Shown piece after piece: positions 9,409 through 18,133 of a stretch of DNA of 38,911 nucleotides. Source of the DNA: Blastocatellia bacterium (GTDB lineage Bacteria; Acidobacteriota; Blastocatellia; HR10; J050); the NCBI GenBank assembly GCA_025054955.1, contig JANWZE010000061.1:1-38911 (forward strand), read 5' to 3'. Both the position numbers and the translations under genes were made by a program. The notes beneath the pieces were generated by a model. It made no database searches. It saw only the letters and a program-made list of their open reading frames with translations, and was not told where the DNA came from. The stretch's first letter is position 1. Every line of letters starts with the position of its first letter.

Positions 9409-10290
9409 TCACCAGCCGCGCGTTTGCAATCGTTCCTCTTGAGCGAGTTTGGCAATATCCAACCCGCGCATGGCTTCACCCAGCTCTTCACTGGCTTCTA
9501 AGACAGCCTGTGGATCACGATAATGAGCAGTGGCCTTGACAATGGCGCGGGCACGCGCAGCCGGGTCCGCTGACTTGAAAATCCCTGAACCAACAAACAC
9601 GGACTCGGCGCCCAGTTGCATGCACAATGCAGCGTCAGCGGGCGTGGCAATGCCGCCGGCAGCAAAATTGGGAACGGGCAATCGCCCATGTTCGGCCACC
9701 CAGCGAACCAGCTCGTAGGGCGCGCCGAGACGTTTACTCTCAGCCATCAACTCCTCCGGCGGCAGCACAGTCAACTGACGAATCGCTCCGCACACCGCCC
9801 GCAGATGCCGCACGGCCTCAACGATATTGCCCGATCCGGCCTCACCCTTGGTGCGGATCATCGCCGCCCCTTCACCGATTCGTCGCAACGCCTCGCCCAA
9901 ATCACGCGCTCCACAAACGAACGGAACCTTGAACTGATGTTTGTCTATGTGATGTTCTTCATCAGCCGGCGTGAGAACTTCGCTCTCATCAATAAAGTCA
10001 ACACCGAGCGCTTCCAACACTTGGGCTTCAGCGAAATGCCCGATCCGCACTTTGGCCATCACCGGGATGGACACGGCGCTCATGATCTCGCGAATCTTCT
10101 TGGGCGAAGCCATGCGAGCAACGCCGCCTTCAGCGCGAATATCAGCCGGAACACGTTCCAGCGCCATCACAGCGACGGCGCCCGCTTCCTCGGCAATTAC
10201 CGCCTGCTCGGCACTGGTCACATCCATGATGACGCCGCCTTTGAGCATCTCGGCAAGACCCACTTTGACGCGGAACGAATCTTGATTCAT
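9409..10290 (-). CDS. pdxS: Pyridoxal 5'-phosphate synthase synthase subunit PdxS
   Basis: Condenses ribose 5-phosphate, glyceraldehyde 3-phosphate and PdxT-derived ammonia to PLP, within a 12-mer core that PdxT decorates. It has 293 residues and is highly conserved. Catalytic residues are in place: Asp23 in [11 protein letters not shown], Lys80 in MAKVRIGHF and Lys148 in [10 protein letters not shown]. The AAGGAGG site lies about 12 nt before the ATG at 10290, slightly far but strong. It precedes pdxT in the order expected for a pdxST operon. No PLP-linked regulator of the PdxR type is seen nearby. Confidence 0.97.
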   Translation of the reverse strand: MNQDSFRVKVGLAEMLKGGVIMDVTSAEQAVIAEEAGAVAVMALERVPADIRAEGGVARMASPKKIREIMSAVSIPVMAKVRIGHFAEAQVLEALGVDFIDESEVLTPADEEHHIDKHQFKVPFVCGARDLGEALRRIGEGAAMIRTKGEAGSGNIVEAVRHLRAVCGAIRQLTVLPPEELMAESKRLGAPYELVRWVAEHGRLPVPNFAAGGIATPADAALCMQLGAESVFVGSGIFKSADPAARARAIVKATAHYRDPQAVLEASEELGEAMRGLDIAKLAQEERLQTRGW

Positions 10291-10520
10291 GATGGATTGT
10301 TTCCTCCTTGAGTCAGTGAAGTTCTATATTGATACAAATCTCCCTGTTTGGCAATATCTGTATGCTGGATCGCCGTGCGCAATCTGATTGGTTCGATTTT
10401 GGCACAATCGCTTCAGCGGCCTTGGCCGTCAACCGGCCATCGGTCTTGACAAAGACCCATCCAATGAAGTTCACTACCTGCGAGGCCAATTGTGAAACAG
10501 TGCCGGACATACTCATCGTG
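10291..10520. other. Intergenic region between pdxS and the boxC-side repeat
   Basis: The gap between the pdxS start and the repeat at 10521 holds no gene I recognise. A 67-residue minus-strand open frame (10313-10516) has a moderately protein-like stretch (VVNFIGWVFVKTDGRLTAK) but no convincing start signal. It should be treated as unproven. The promoters of pdxS (minus) and probably boxC (plus) must lie here, but no clear -35/-10 pair stood out. Confidence 0.35.
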
Positions 10521-10602
10521 TGAGGAGTTGTTCATGTCGTTCGGGACGACGCGGGAGAAACATCGAGAATGGATCACAGGCGGGAACGCCTGTGACACAC
10601 AG
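10521..10602 (+). repeat. Two-hairpin dispersed repeat, copy A
   Basis: Begins GAGGAGTTGTTCATGTCG. It then has hairpin 1 (GTCGTT-CGG-GACGAC) and, after a spacer with GAGAATGG, hairpin 2 at 10575-10594 (8-bp stem CACAGGCG/CGCCTGTG with loop GGAA). The same arrangement recurs at 18871-18957 and 22791-22873. It occupies the DNA just upstream of the boxC start, and the boxC ribosome-binding site lies immediately after it. Confidence 0.65.
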
Positions 10603-10615
10603 AGGCAAACAAATC

Positions 10616-12277
10616 ATGCCCGACCACGCATGCGATATGATGACCGATGAGATGAAGCAAGAGCCGATCTGTTTTCAGACTGAGCCCAGTCAGTACCGGC
10701 ATATCCGGCTCGAAGTCGAAGGAGCTGTGGCACGCATCCTACTGAACGTGCAAGAGGACGGCGGCCTGCGCCCCGGCTACAAGCTGAAACTCAACTCGTA
10801 CGATTTGGGCGTGGACATCGAATTGGCTGACGCAGTGAATCGCTTGCGGTTTGAGCACCCAGAGGTAGCCGCCGTCATCATCACCAGTGGCAAGGACGGT
10901 GTGTTTTCAGCCGGCGCCAATATCTTCATGCTCGGCCAAGCCAGTCATGCGTTCAAAGTCAATTTCTGCAAGTACACCAACGAAACACGACTGGCTATCG
11001 AAGAAGCAACCGACGAGAGCGGGCAGGTTTATCTGGCGGCTCTTAACGGTGTGGCCAGTGGCGGCGGCTATGAGCTGGCGTTAGCGTGTCGGGAAATCAT
11101 GCTGGTGGATGACCGGCGCTCGGCTGTGGCGCTGCCGGAAACGCCGCTGCTTGGCGTGTTGCCGGGCACTGGCGGCTTGACGCGACTGGTTGATAAGCGG
11201 CGCGTGCGGCGTGATCGAGCTGATCTGTTTTCTACTCTGGCGGAAGGCATCAAGGGCCAGCAGGCCGTGGAGTGGGGACTCGTTGATGCCGTCTACCCAC
11301 CGTCGCAGTTTGCCGATGCCGTCATGCAGCGAGCCAAACAACTGGCTGACACGCCACGGCCCCGTCAAGGTATTCGCCTTGAGCCGCTGACGCCGCAGAT
11401 AAACCCGGATGAGATTTGCTATCGCCACATTCGCCTACGGTTGAACACGAGCTCGCGCGTCGCCGAATTGTGGATCGAAGGTCCACCAGAGCTGCCGGCC
11501 ATACCGCCAGAGCCGAGTCAGCTTGGCTCCGAGTGGTATCCGCTCCGATTGTTCCGTGAGCTTGACGATGCGCTGTTGCAGCTCCGGTTCAATTACCCGG
11601 AGATCAATCTTGTTTTGATCTTCACTCGCGGCGAACTCAACCGCATGATTGCGCTGGATGAACAACTCTCAGCCCATCGAGATGACTGGTTCGTCCGAGA
11701 AGTGTTACTGTTGATGCGACGCACGCTGAAACGATTGGACATGACAGCTAAGAGCTTCTTTGCGCTGATTGATGAAGGGTCATGTTTTGCCGGGAGCTTG
11801 CTGGAATTGGCATTGGCGGCTGATCGCGTCTACATGCTCGACAGCCCGTCGGTCCAGGTGGCGCTGACCGGGCTGAACGACGGCTTGCTGCCGATGGGCA
11901 ACGGCCTGAGCCGGCTTGCCACGCGGCTGCTCGGTGAGCCGGAACGGGCGGCGCAGGTGGCGCGCCGGCGCGGCCTGATGGATGCTCAAACGGCCGAGGA
12001 GAATGGGATTGCGACTGTCGCGCTCGACGAATTGGATTGGGACGACACGGTGCGGGTCGCCATCGAGGAGCGAGCCAGCCTCTCGCCAGACGCGCTGACC
12101 GGCATGGAAGCCAATCTGCGCTTTGCCGGGCCAGAAACACTGGAGACCAAAATCTTCGGGCGACTCTCAGCGTGGCAAAACTGGATCTTTCAACGACCGA
12201 ATGCGGTCGGGCCGCGCGGCGCGCTGGTCATGTACGGTCAGCCGGGTCGGGCAGAATTCCAATGGGAACGCACCTGA
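10616..12277 (+). CDS. boxC: 2,3-epoxybenzoyl-CoA dihydrolase BoxC
   Basis: Opens the ring of 2,3-epoxybenzoyl-CoA to 3,4-dehydroadipyl-CoA semialdehyde and formate in the aerobic box pathway of benzoate degradation. It has 553 residues from the ATG at 10616, matching the family length. Two crotonase-like modules are visible: the first with VIITSGKDGVFSAGANIFML and the AALNGVASGGGYELALACRE oxyanion-hole region, the second with FALIDEGSCFAGSLLELALAADR. The open frame extends upstream to a GTG at 10520, but that part is the dispersed repeat, so ATG 10616 (AGAGG about 10 nt upstream) is preferred. boxB follows after 66 bp. No boxA or benzoate-CoA ligase is present in the window. Confidence 0.93.
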   Translation: MPDHACDMMTDEMKQEPICFQTEPSQYRHIRLEVEGAVARILLNVQEDGGLRPGYKLKLNSYDLGVDIELADAVNRLRFEHPEVAAVIITSGKDGVFSAGANIFMLGQASHAFKVNFCKYTNETRLAIEEATDESGQVYLAALNGVASGGGYELALACREIMLVDDRRSAVALPETPLLGVLPGTGGLTRLVDKRRVRRDRADLFSTLAEGIKGQQAVEWGLVDAVYPPSQFADAVMQRAKQLADTPRPRQGIRLEPLTPQINPDEICYRHIRLRLNTSSRVAELWIEGPPELPAIPPEPSQLGSEWYPLRLFRELDDALLQLRFNYPEINLVLIFTRGELNRMIALDEQLSAHRDDWFVREVLLLMRRTLKRLDMTAKSFFALIDEGSCFAGSLLELALAADRVYMLDSPSVQVALTGLNDGLLPMGNGLSRLATRLLGEPERAAQVARRRGLMDAQTAEENGIATVALDELDWDDTVRVAIEERASLSPDALTGMEANLRFAGPETLETKIFGRLSAWQNWIFQRPNAVGPRGALVMYGQPGRAEFQWERT

Positions 12278-12343
12278 ATCATCCGCGAGGCAACCGATGG
12301 AAGCGATCCGCAAGCGAAATCCTATAAGCCCAGGGAGAACACG

Positions 12344-13771
12344 ATGACTGTTGCTTATGAAAAAATTCCCAACAATGTGAACCTGGCTGAAAATCGCCGT
12401 CTGCAACGGGCACTCGAACAGTGGCAGCCTAACTTCCTTCAATGGTGGCATGAAGTTGGACCCGCCGGCTTCCAACAGGACGAGATCTATCTGCGCACGG
12501 CCATCAGCGTGAGCCCCGATGGGTGGGCGCATTTTGATTATGTCAAAATGCCTGAATACCGTTGGGGTATCTTTGTGATTCCACCAACGCCTGATCGCCG
12601 TATCGGATTTGGCGACAACCTGGGTCAGCCTGTCTGGCATGAAGTGCCGGGCGAGTTCCGCAAAGAGCTGCGACGCATCATTGTGACACAAGGCGACACC
12701 GAGCCAGCCTCCGTTGAACAACAACGATTGCTCGGTCATACGGCGCCGAGCCTCTACGATCTGAGAAATTTGCTACAGGTGAACGTGGAAGAAGGTCGTC
12801 ATCTCTGGGCGATGGTCTATCTGTTGCATCAATACTTTGGTCGTGATGGACGTGATGAAGCGGAAGACATGCTGGTGCGTCGGGCAGGTCATGCTGACAA
12901 TCCTCGCATTCTCAGCGCCTTCAACAAGCCGGTCAAAGACTGGCTGGCGTTTTTCTGTTTTGCCATGTTCACCGATCGAGACGGTAAGTACCAACTGGCG
13001 GCGCTGGCCGAAAGCGCCTTCGATCCACTAGCCCGCAGCACGCGGTTCATGCTAACTGAGGAAGCGCATCACCTGTTTGTCGGTGAAACTGGCATCGAGC
13101 GGGTCGTGCGACGCACTGCCGAACTGATGCAGCAAGACCCGAACCAAGATGCGCGCGCGCAAGGAGCCATTCCGCTGGACATCATTCAGAAGTACATCAA
13201 CGAGTGGTACTCAGCCTCGCTCGATCTGTTCGGAGGCGAGGATTCCTCCAATGCGGCGACCTACTTTGCCGCCGGATTGAAAGGTCGGTTCCGCGAAAGC
13301 GCGCCAGGACTTTACAACGACCACATCGCTCTTGAAGGCGCGTACAGAATTGACGTGCCTGACGAAGCGGGACACATTCGAACCGTTGACATTCCGCTGC
13401 GCCGAGCGATGAATCAGATACTGCGCGACGCCTATGTCGCCGATTGTCAACGAGCGATGGATCGGTGGAATCGGATACTTGAAAAGAACAACATTGAAGC
13501 TCGACTCTCGCTTCCCTCGCAACGCTTCAACCGGCAGGTCGGCATCTTTGCCGGAGCGCGTTTCTCGCCAACGGGTGAGCGATTGAGCGAGCAACAGTGG
13601 CAGGCGCGTTGCTCAGAATGGCTGCCGACCGAAGCTGATTATGCTTATGTGCAATCGCTGATGAAACCGGTCTATGAACGCGGCCAGTTCGCCCATTGGA
13701 TCGCGCCGCCGGCGCGTGGCATCAACGGGCAGCCGCTTGATTTCGAGTATGTGCGGTTTCACCGAGGATGA
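12344..13771 (+). CDS. boxB: Benzoyl-CoA 2,3-epoxidase, oxygenase subunit BoxB
   Basis: Di-iron oxygenase that converts benzoyl-CoA to 2,3-epoxybenzoyl-CoA, using electrons from the reductase BoxA. It has 475 residues, standard for BoxB. Carboxylate/His motifs of the di-iron site are visible: EEGRHLWAMVYLLHQ and LTEEAHHLFVGETG. Family-typical ends are NVNLAENRRLQRALEQW and EYVRFHRG. A GGGAG site precedes the ATG. It is co-oriented with boxC and ends in a locally duplicated sequence (13756-13863). The reductase BoxA must be supplied from elsewhere in the genome. Confidence 0.95.
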   Translation: MTVAYEKIPNNVNLAENRRLQRALEQWQPNFLQWWHEVGPAGFQQDEIYLRTAISVSPDGWAHFDYVKMPEYRWGIFVIPPTPDRRIGFGDNLGQPVWHEVPGEFRKELRRIIVTQGDTEPASVEQQRLLGHTAPSLYDLRNLLQVNVEEGRHLWAMVYLLHQYFGRDGRDEAEDMLVRRAGHADNPRILSAFNKPVKDWLAFFCFAMFTDRDGKYQLAALAESAFDPLARSTRFMLTEEAHHLFVGETGIERVVRRTAELMQQDPNQDARAQGAIPLDIIQKYINEWYSASLDLFGGEDSSNAATYFAAGLKGRFRESAPGLYNDHIALEGAYRIDVPDEAGHIRTVDIPLRRAMNQILRDAYVADCQRAMDRWNRILEKNNIEARLSLPSQRFNRQVGIFAGARFSPTGERLSEQQWQARCSEWLPTEADYAYVQSLMKPVYERGQFAHWIAPPARGINGQPLDFEYVRFHRG

Positions 13772-13863
13772 ACGTCAATCGAACGCTGTGACGGTTGAGC
13801 GCCGCCTCCGCTGGCTGTTGGGCAGAGTTTCACCGAGGAGGAATATCAATCGAACACCGTGAC
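13756..13863 (+). repeat. Local tandem duplication of the boxB 3' end
   Basis: A block of about 36 bp covering the last boxB codons and stop (13756-13792, GTTTCACCGAGGATGA...) recurs diverged at 13827-13863 (GTTTCACCGAGGAGGA...), a period of 71 bp. The second copy is non-coding. The divergence suggests an old duplication. Confidence 0.6.
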
Positions 13864-14126
13864 CACTGTATAACGGGGGGAATCGCTCGTGAGCGTTGTC
13901 ACGTTACGACAGGCGAAAATGCCTTCTTGGGTCGTTTGCGTGTTTCGTGGTTGGACTGATCCAGGCCTGCTGATTACCGCGCTTGGTGAAAATGCCTTTT
14001 CGGGTCGTTTGTGTATTTCGTGGGCTATTTCCTGAGGATCGTGGATTGAAAGCTAAAAAGTTCAACATTGAGCAGCTCGCCTGCCGGTAAACTCTCGTCT
14101 GCTTGAGTACGCATGCGCCAACCTGA
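13864..14126 (+). repeat. Intergenic region with a 73-bp-period direct repeat
   Basis: GAAAATGCCTTCTTGGGTCG at 13915 recurs as GAAAATGCCTTTTCGGGTCG at 13988. In each copy it is followed by GTTTGYGTRTTTCGTGG, giving 36 bp at a 73-bp period. The second copy runs into GGGCTATTTCC, matching the TTCGTG-word repeat near 22490. No gene is seen between boxB and the start region at 14280. Confidence 0.5.
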
Positions 14127-14287
14127 ACGGTGAACCATGAAACAGAAGCAAAGTTGAATCGAGTGTCTTTTCATGTAAGCAAGGAGGTTGATCAATGTTG
14201 CACCGCTTTGTACGGTGAACCATGAAACAGAAGCAAAGTTGAATCGAGTGTCTTTTCATGTAAGTAAGGAGGTTGATCAATGTTGCA
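14127..14287 (+). repeat. Tandem duplication of a translation-initiation region
   Basis: A 76-bp unit (14127-14202) recurs at 14212-14287 with a single difference (C at 14180, T at 14265), a period of 85 bp. Each unit contains CATGAAA/TTTCATG inverted arms about 30 nt apart, then AAGGAGG, a 7-nt spacer and ATGTTGCA. The second copy supplies the start of the gene at 14280. The first supplies an equally good ribosome-binding site and ATG at 14195. Confidence 0.85.
14195..14218 (+). CDS. Seven-codon upstream ORF created by the duplication
   Basis: The upstream copy of the initiation region opens with ATG at 14195 and reads MLHRFVR before TGA at 14216-14218. It has the same AAGGAGG site and spacing as the downstream gene, so ribosomes should load here too if transcription starts upstream. 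It ends 61 nt before the start at 14280. It is probably a by-product of the duplication; a regulatory role is possible but unproven. Confidence 0.35.
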   Translation: MLHRFVR

Positions 14288-15221
14288 TTGTTGTTCTCAA
14301 TCTATCATTCGGCTTGGTATCGCGCTTGGTGTGGTCGGTGTTCTGTTTTTTGTATCTGCGATGACGGCTGTGTCAGGTGGTCGTTATCAAGGTGAGCGGC
14401 GGGCTGAAGTTCAGGGTTTTTCAACGCCAGAGAGTGTCTCGGTTGGTCCGGATGGTCTTTATTATGTCTCCAACATCGGACGAACGAACCGCGATGGCGA
14501 TGGCAGTGTAAGTGTGATCGTCGGCGATCCATTTGCTGGGACGGCGACGGTCAGCGAGTTAGCAACGGGTCTGGATAATCCGACGGGAACGGCATTCGTG
14601 GGAACCGAGCTATTTGTCGCTGATGGCGCGCGTGTATGGAAGATCGAAACAGCCCAGCCAAGACGCGGTCAAAAAAGCGTCTTTCTAGCCCCTGAGGCAT
14701 TTCCGCGCCGACCGGCTATGCTCAATGACATCGCTGTTGACGCTGCTGGTCATTTGTACATTTCTGACACGGACCTCGGTGTGATTTTCAAAGCGAGCTT
14801 GATGGGGCAAGTTTCGCTGTTTCTGGACACCGGTCCGATGAATCCGCTTCGCATGCCCAACGGGGTCATCGTGGACAGTGAAGGCCTGATCAGCGGCGTC
14901 GCTGGCAGCCTGCTGGCCGTTGGCATTACGGGTGGCAATCTGGTAGCGATTGCGCCGGAGGGCGGTTCGGGGCGAGTCATTGCCAGCCGTTTTGGACTGA
15001 CGATTGGCGATGGATTGGCGTTTGACCGCCGTGGACGACTGTATATTGGCGACTTCATCGGACGAGTCTACCGTATGAGGACTGATCGTAGTATCGAGCG
15101 AATTCTGACCGGTTTGACAACACCGGCTGACCTGACGGTTGATCAACGGAGAAACTGGCTGGTGATTCCCAGTTTCACTGGCGATAGGGTTTTGTTTATC
15201 GAATTACAAGACCCCATGTAG
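14280..15221 (+). CDS. Secreted SMP-30/ScyD-like beta-propeller protein
   Basis: A 313-residue exported protein. The signal peptide core LGIALGVVGVLFFVSAMTAV lies at about residues 12-31. The mature part reads as a six-bladed propeller of the ScyD/ScyE or SMP-30/gluconolactonase type: GFSTPESVSVGPDGLYYVSN, GLDNPTGTAFVGTELFVAD, MLNDIAVDAAGHLYISD, RMPNGVIVDSEGLI, IGDGLAFDRRGRLYIGD and LTTPADLTVDQRRNWLVIPS. Such proteins may be lactonases or simple binding propellers, and no substrate can be assigned. The start at 14280 is fixed by the AAGGAGG site of the downstream duplicate. An IS4-type transposase remnant lies 3' on the opposite strand. Confidence 0.75.
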   Translation: MLHCCSQSIIRLGIALGVVGVLFFVSAMTAVSGGRYQGERRAEVQGFSTPESVSVGPDGLYYVSNIGRTNRDGDGSVSVIVGDPFAGTATVSELATGLDNPTGTAFVGTELFVADGARVWKIETAQPRRGQKSVFLAPEAFPRRPAMLNDIAVDAAGHLYISDTDLGVIFKASLMGQVSLFLDTGPMNPLRMPNGVIVDSEGLISGVAGSLLAVGITGGNLVAIAPEGGSGRVIASRFGLTIGDGLAFDRRGRLYIGDFIGRVYRMRTDRSIERILTGLTTPADLTVDQRRNWLVIPSFTGDRVLFIELQDPM

Positions 15222-15554
15222 GCAGGGGGAGTAGAAGTCATTATCTAACTGGCAGGAACGCTCTTCAGAGCGCGATAGATCAGGCCCTGGAGGGATTCTT
15301 GGTTTTGCAGGGCGTAGGCGAAGATTACCTGTGACAAGATTTACGACGGCATTCTGCAAGATGTGAGCAGGTGGAAAGACAGGGCGATTCCTGACTTTAT
15401 CTTGGAGTGCGCCGGCAGAGCCAAGCGGCGACGGCGCTCCTCTGAAAATGGCTCACGAAACACACGAAGCTCACGAAAGAATTGTCTTTTCATCCTTCGT
15501 GCCCTGCGCGGAGCCCCTGGGCGGTTCCTGCGGAATCCCATTCCATGATCACAC
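15222..15554. other. Gene-poor stretch with repeat and coding fragments
   Basis: On the minus strand about 15248-15325 reads as a short peptide tail (IFAYALQNQESLQGLIYRAL..., ending in a stop at about 15248). It looks like the 3' end of a lost gene I cannot name. The repeat at 15385-15520 occupies most of the rest. No intact gene is seen. Confidence 0.4.
15385..15520 (-). repeat. Composite dispersed repeat (GC-hairpin block plus TTCGTG words)
   Basis: This is the reverse-orientation copy of the unit near 22440-22565. It contains CGATTCCTGAC, then GGAGTGCGCCGGCAGAGC, GCGGCGACGGCGCT, and CTCACGAAACACACGAAGC, in the same order once inverted. The TTCGTG words again follow a 9-bp period. It overlaps no recognisable gene and abuts the transposase remnant. 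Confidence 0.6.
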
Positions 15555-16405
15555 GTCGGGCTCAGGTCGTCAGGCGGGATGGTGTTCAAGACCAACACCC
15601 ACAAAAAGAGCCTCACCTGGCTCGGCGTGCGATCATGGCGCGCAGCCTTTTGATGGACGCGACGGCGCGCACGATTGAGCTGGGGTTCACCGAGATGGTG
15701 CGCCTCAGTCCAGACCGGGATCGTCGCCCCAGTGAAACGATCACACCTGCACGGCGAACGTGAGACGTTGCTGCTGGACGAGCCGCCTGCAAGGCCGCGA
15801 GGAGATCAAATGGCTCTCCCGTTTTGGTCCGCAGTTTCAGATAATGAGCGATGATGCGCAGCACCAGATGGGCGCCGCGCTGACACGTGGCGACCAGTGC
15901 CGCCGCTTTGGCATCGTGATGATCAGCCACATCAGATCACCCGCTCCCCACTCAAACACCCTCAGACTCTCACCAGTGTGTACGTCGCTGAGCGCGAGTT
16001 GCCAGAGCTGTCGAGCCATGGAATCAGAGGCCAGATGCCGGCGATAATCGGTCGTGTGTCGCACCTGGTCCACTGATGGCCGAGCCATCGAAGATGAGCA
16101 GCCGCCAGCCCTGGGCCGAGGCCAACCCTGAGCCTGTCGGCAGCATTCGGCCACGATCGCTGCCGGCCACGCTGGGCACGCGCCAAGCGTTGTCGCACCG
16201 CTTCATCGCTGAAGCGGTCTGCCGCTGTCGGCGCAGATGGCAGCCATCTCCGGCACCAACAAGTCGGCCGTTCTATAGAGCAACACCAGTTACAACATTC
16301 ATCGGCCGCGCGAACCTGTCGGGCGCGGCTGAAAGCTCCATGCGTGCGTGCCAGTTGTTCGGTCTCCAGCGCCAACTCTTGCTTCAATTGCATGAGCGTG
16401 CTACT
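15555..16405 (-). pseudogene. IS4-type transposase remnant, multiply frameshifted
   Basis: Fragments in all three minus-strand frames line up in family order. First comes an N-terminal helical region (LMQLKQELALETEQLARTHGAF, near 16400). Next is RLLIFDGSAISGPGATH around the first catalytic Asp (about 16080). Then comes ALSDVHTGESLRVFEWGAGD (about 15990). After that is DAKAAALVATCQRGAHLVLRI with PFDLLAALQAA (about 15790-15920). Finally there is LFLWVLVLNTIPPDDLSPT (about 15560-15610). The part after this, carrying the catalytic Glu, is missing. At least three frame changes and a C-terminal truncation make it non-functional. No terminal inverted repeats were identified. The IS4 family is my reading from the motif order. 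Confidence 0.65.
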
Positions 16406-16514
16406 GATTTCTCTCTGTGGCCTCAGTCTTCCCTGCTTTTTGGAATCTAGTAAAAGACTGCATGCCACATTTTTCAATCTGGACCCTTATCTTGGCGCAT
16501 ACGGGAGGAAACCC

Positions 16515-18050
16515 ATGAGGGCGCAACCACTCACACGTCGCACACTGTTAGGCAGAGTCTTGATCCTTCTTATTGCATTTGCCGTGGTCGGAGGCCCAGC
16601 TCCACCGGGAGTTTTCCCGCGAACGCCGGAGCGAGCCTCGTCTCTTGTCATCATCAACGGAGCAATCATTGCAGGAGATGGTCGTCCCGCTTTTCGTGCG
16701 AATCTGCGCATCGAAGGGGATCGCATTGCGCGCATCGGACGATTCGAGCCAAAACCGGACGAGGATATTCTCGACGCCAGGGGTTTAATCGTCGCGCCGG
16801 GATTCATTGATCTGCATAACCATTCGGATCGAGGGCTGGAGAGCGAGCCGACGGCCATCAGTCAGATCTCCCAGGGAATCACCACGATCGTCGTGGGACA
16901 GGATGGTAGCTCGGCATGGCCCGTTGGCGAGTTTCTCGCCGAGCGGGAGAAGCGTCCCTCAGCCGTCAATCTGATCACGCTCGTCGGTCATGCAACGGTG
17001 CGACAGCAGGTGATGGGCCAAGACACTGGGCGTCCGGCTACCGATGCGGAAATTGCCGCCATGGCCGATCTCGTCGAACAAGCGATGCGCGAGGGCGCGT
17101 TTGGCCTCTCCACCGGATTGGAGTACGACATCGGCCATCCCAGCACGACCGAGGAAGTGATCGCGCTCGCTCGACGAGCTGCTCGTCAGGGCGGCATCTA
17201 CGTGAGCCACATCCGCGATGAAGGCGACAGAGTGTTCGAGGCGCTCGATGAAGCCCTTCGCATCGGGCGCGAGGCCAAGATTCCCGTTCACATCTCCCAC
17301 ATCAAGCTGGGGACGGTGAGCGTTTGGGGCAAAGCTCAGAAGGCCGTCGCCCTCATCGTGCGCGCCCGCCATCAGGGACAGGATGTGACCGCCGACTGCT
17401 ATCCCTATGACGCTTGGTCTTCGACCATCACCGTGCTCGTCCCCAGTCGCCGTCATACAGATCGTGCTGCTGTGGCCAAAGGCATCGCCGACGTCGGCGG
17501 AGCGGCGAACGTACTGGTGACCAACTGCCACGCTCATCCCAATTACGAAGGGAAAACGCTCCTGGAGATCGCCCGCGAACATAATACAACGCCGGTTGAC
17601 ATCTATATGGAGATCGTCCGGGACGGCGGAGCGAGCGTCGTGTGTCGCTCGATGAAGGAATCTGACATTCGCGTCTTCTATCGTCAGCCCTGGGTGATGG
17701 TGGCCAGTGACGGAGGGATCGGGATGCGCCATCCGCGAGCTGCGGGCGCGTTCCCGCGCGTGCTGGGCGAGTACGTGCGCACGCGTCGTTGGCTCCGACT
17801 CGAAGAAGCGATCCGCAAGATGACGTCAGCTCCGGCAGCTCGATTGGGACTGAAGGATCGCGGCCTTCTGGCCGAAGGCATGAAGGCGGATTTCGTCATC
17901 TTCGATCCACAACGGGTGAGCGATCGCTCAACGTTTCGCGAGCCGCATCTGCTCTCAGTCGGCATCGAGTACGTGTTCGTCAACGGCGTGCGCGTCTGGG
18001 AGAAGGGTCGCGCAACCGGTCATCTCCCCGGCGTCGTGATCCGAAAATAG
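16515..18050 (+). CDS. Tat-exported D-aminoacylase / N-acyl-D-amino-acid deacylase
   Basis: Amidohydrolase-superfamily enzyme of 511 residues, likely releasing D-amino acids from N-acyl or peptide substrates. The Tat signal TRRTLLG with a hydrophobic stretch (about residues 8-25) indicates folded export. Metal-site motifs follow: GFIDLHNHSD (HxH), HISHIKLGTV, ADCYPYDAWSS and MVASDGGIGMRHPRAAGAFP. The C-terminus has EAIRKMTSAPAARLGL and GMKADFVIFDP. At the position where classical D-aminoacylases carry a zinc-ligand Cys after GITTVVxG, this protein reads GQDGSS, so it belongs to a Cys-less subgroup. The ATG at 16515 follows GGGAGGAAACCC; the longer upstream frame overlaps transposase debris. 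It is flanked on both sides by decayed genes, consistent with an acquired locus. Confidence 0.85.
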   Translation: MRAQPLTRRTLLGRVLILLIAFAVVGGPAPPGVFPRTPERASSLVIINGAIIAGDGRPAFRANLRIEGDRIARIGRFEPKPDEDILDARGLIVAPGFIDLHNHSDRGLESEPTAISQISQGITTIVVGQDGSSAWPVGEFLAEREKRPSAVNLITLVGHATVRQQVMGQDTGRPATDAEIAAMADLVEQAMREGAFGLSTGLEYDIGHPSTTEEVIALARRAARQGGIYVSHIRDEGDRVFEALDEALRIGREAKIPVHISHIKLGTVSVWGKAQKAVALIVRARHQGQDVTADCYPYDAWSSTITVLVPSRRHTDRAAVAKGIADVGGAANVLVTNCHAHPNYEGKTLLEIAREHNTTPVDIYMEIVRDGGASVVCRSMKESDIRVFYRQPWVMVASDGGIGMRHPRAAGAFPRVLGEYVRTRRWLRLEEAIRKMTSAPAARLGLKDRGLLAEGMKADFVIFDPQRVSDRSTFREPHLLSVGIEYVFVNGVRVWEKGRATGHLPGVVIRK

Positions 18051-18133
18051 CCTGCTCAACGACGTGAAACAACGCCCCATTGTCACCGTTTCTCAAATGG
18101 CCAGGGGAGTTATATGCTCACTGAAGAGGTGAC

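Noticed and set aside
10520-10615. N-terminal extension of BoxC from a GTG at 10520
   Set aside because: The extension is the dispersed two-hairpin repeat and has no counterpart in BoxC proteins; ATG 10616 fits the family length.
14062-14280. A 72-residue minus-strand open frame containing a repeated motif
   Set aside because: It is the antisense reading of the 85-bp tandem duplication; the repeat in the peptide comes from the DNA duplication and no start signal exists.
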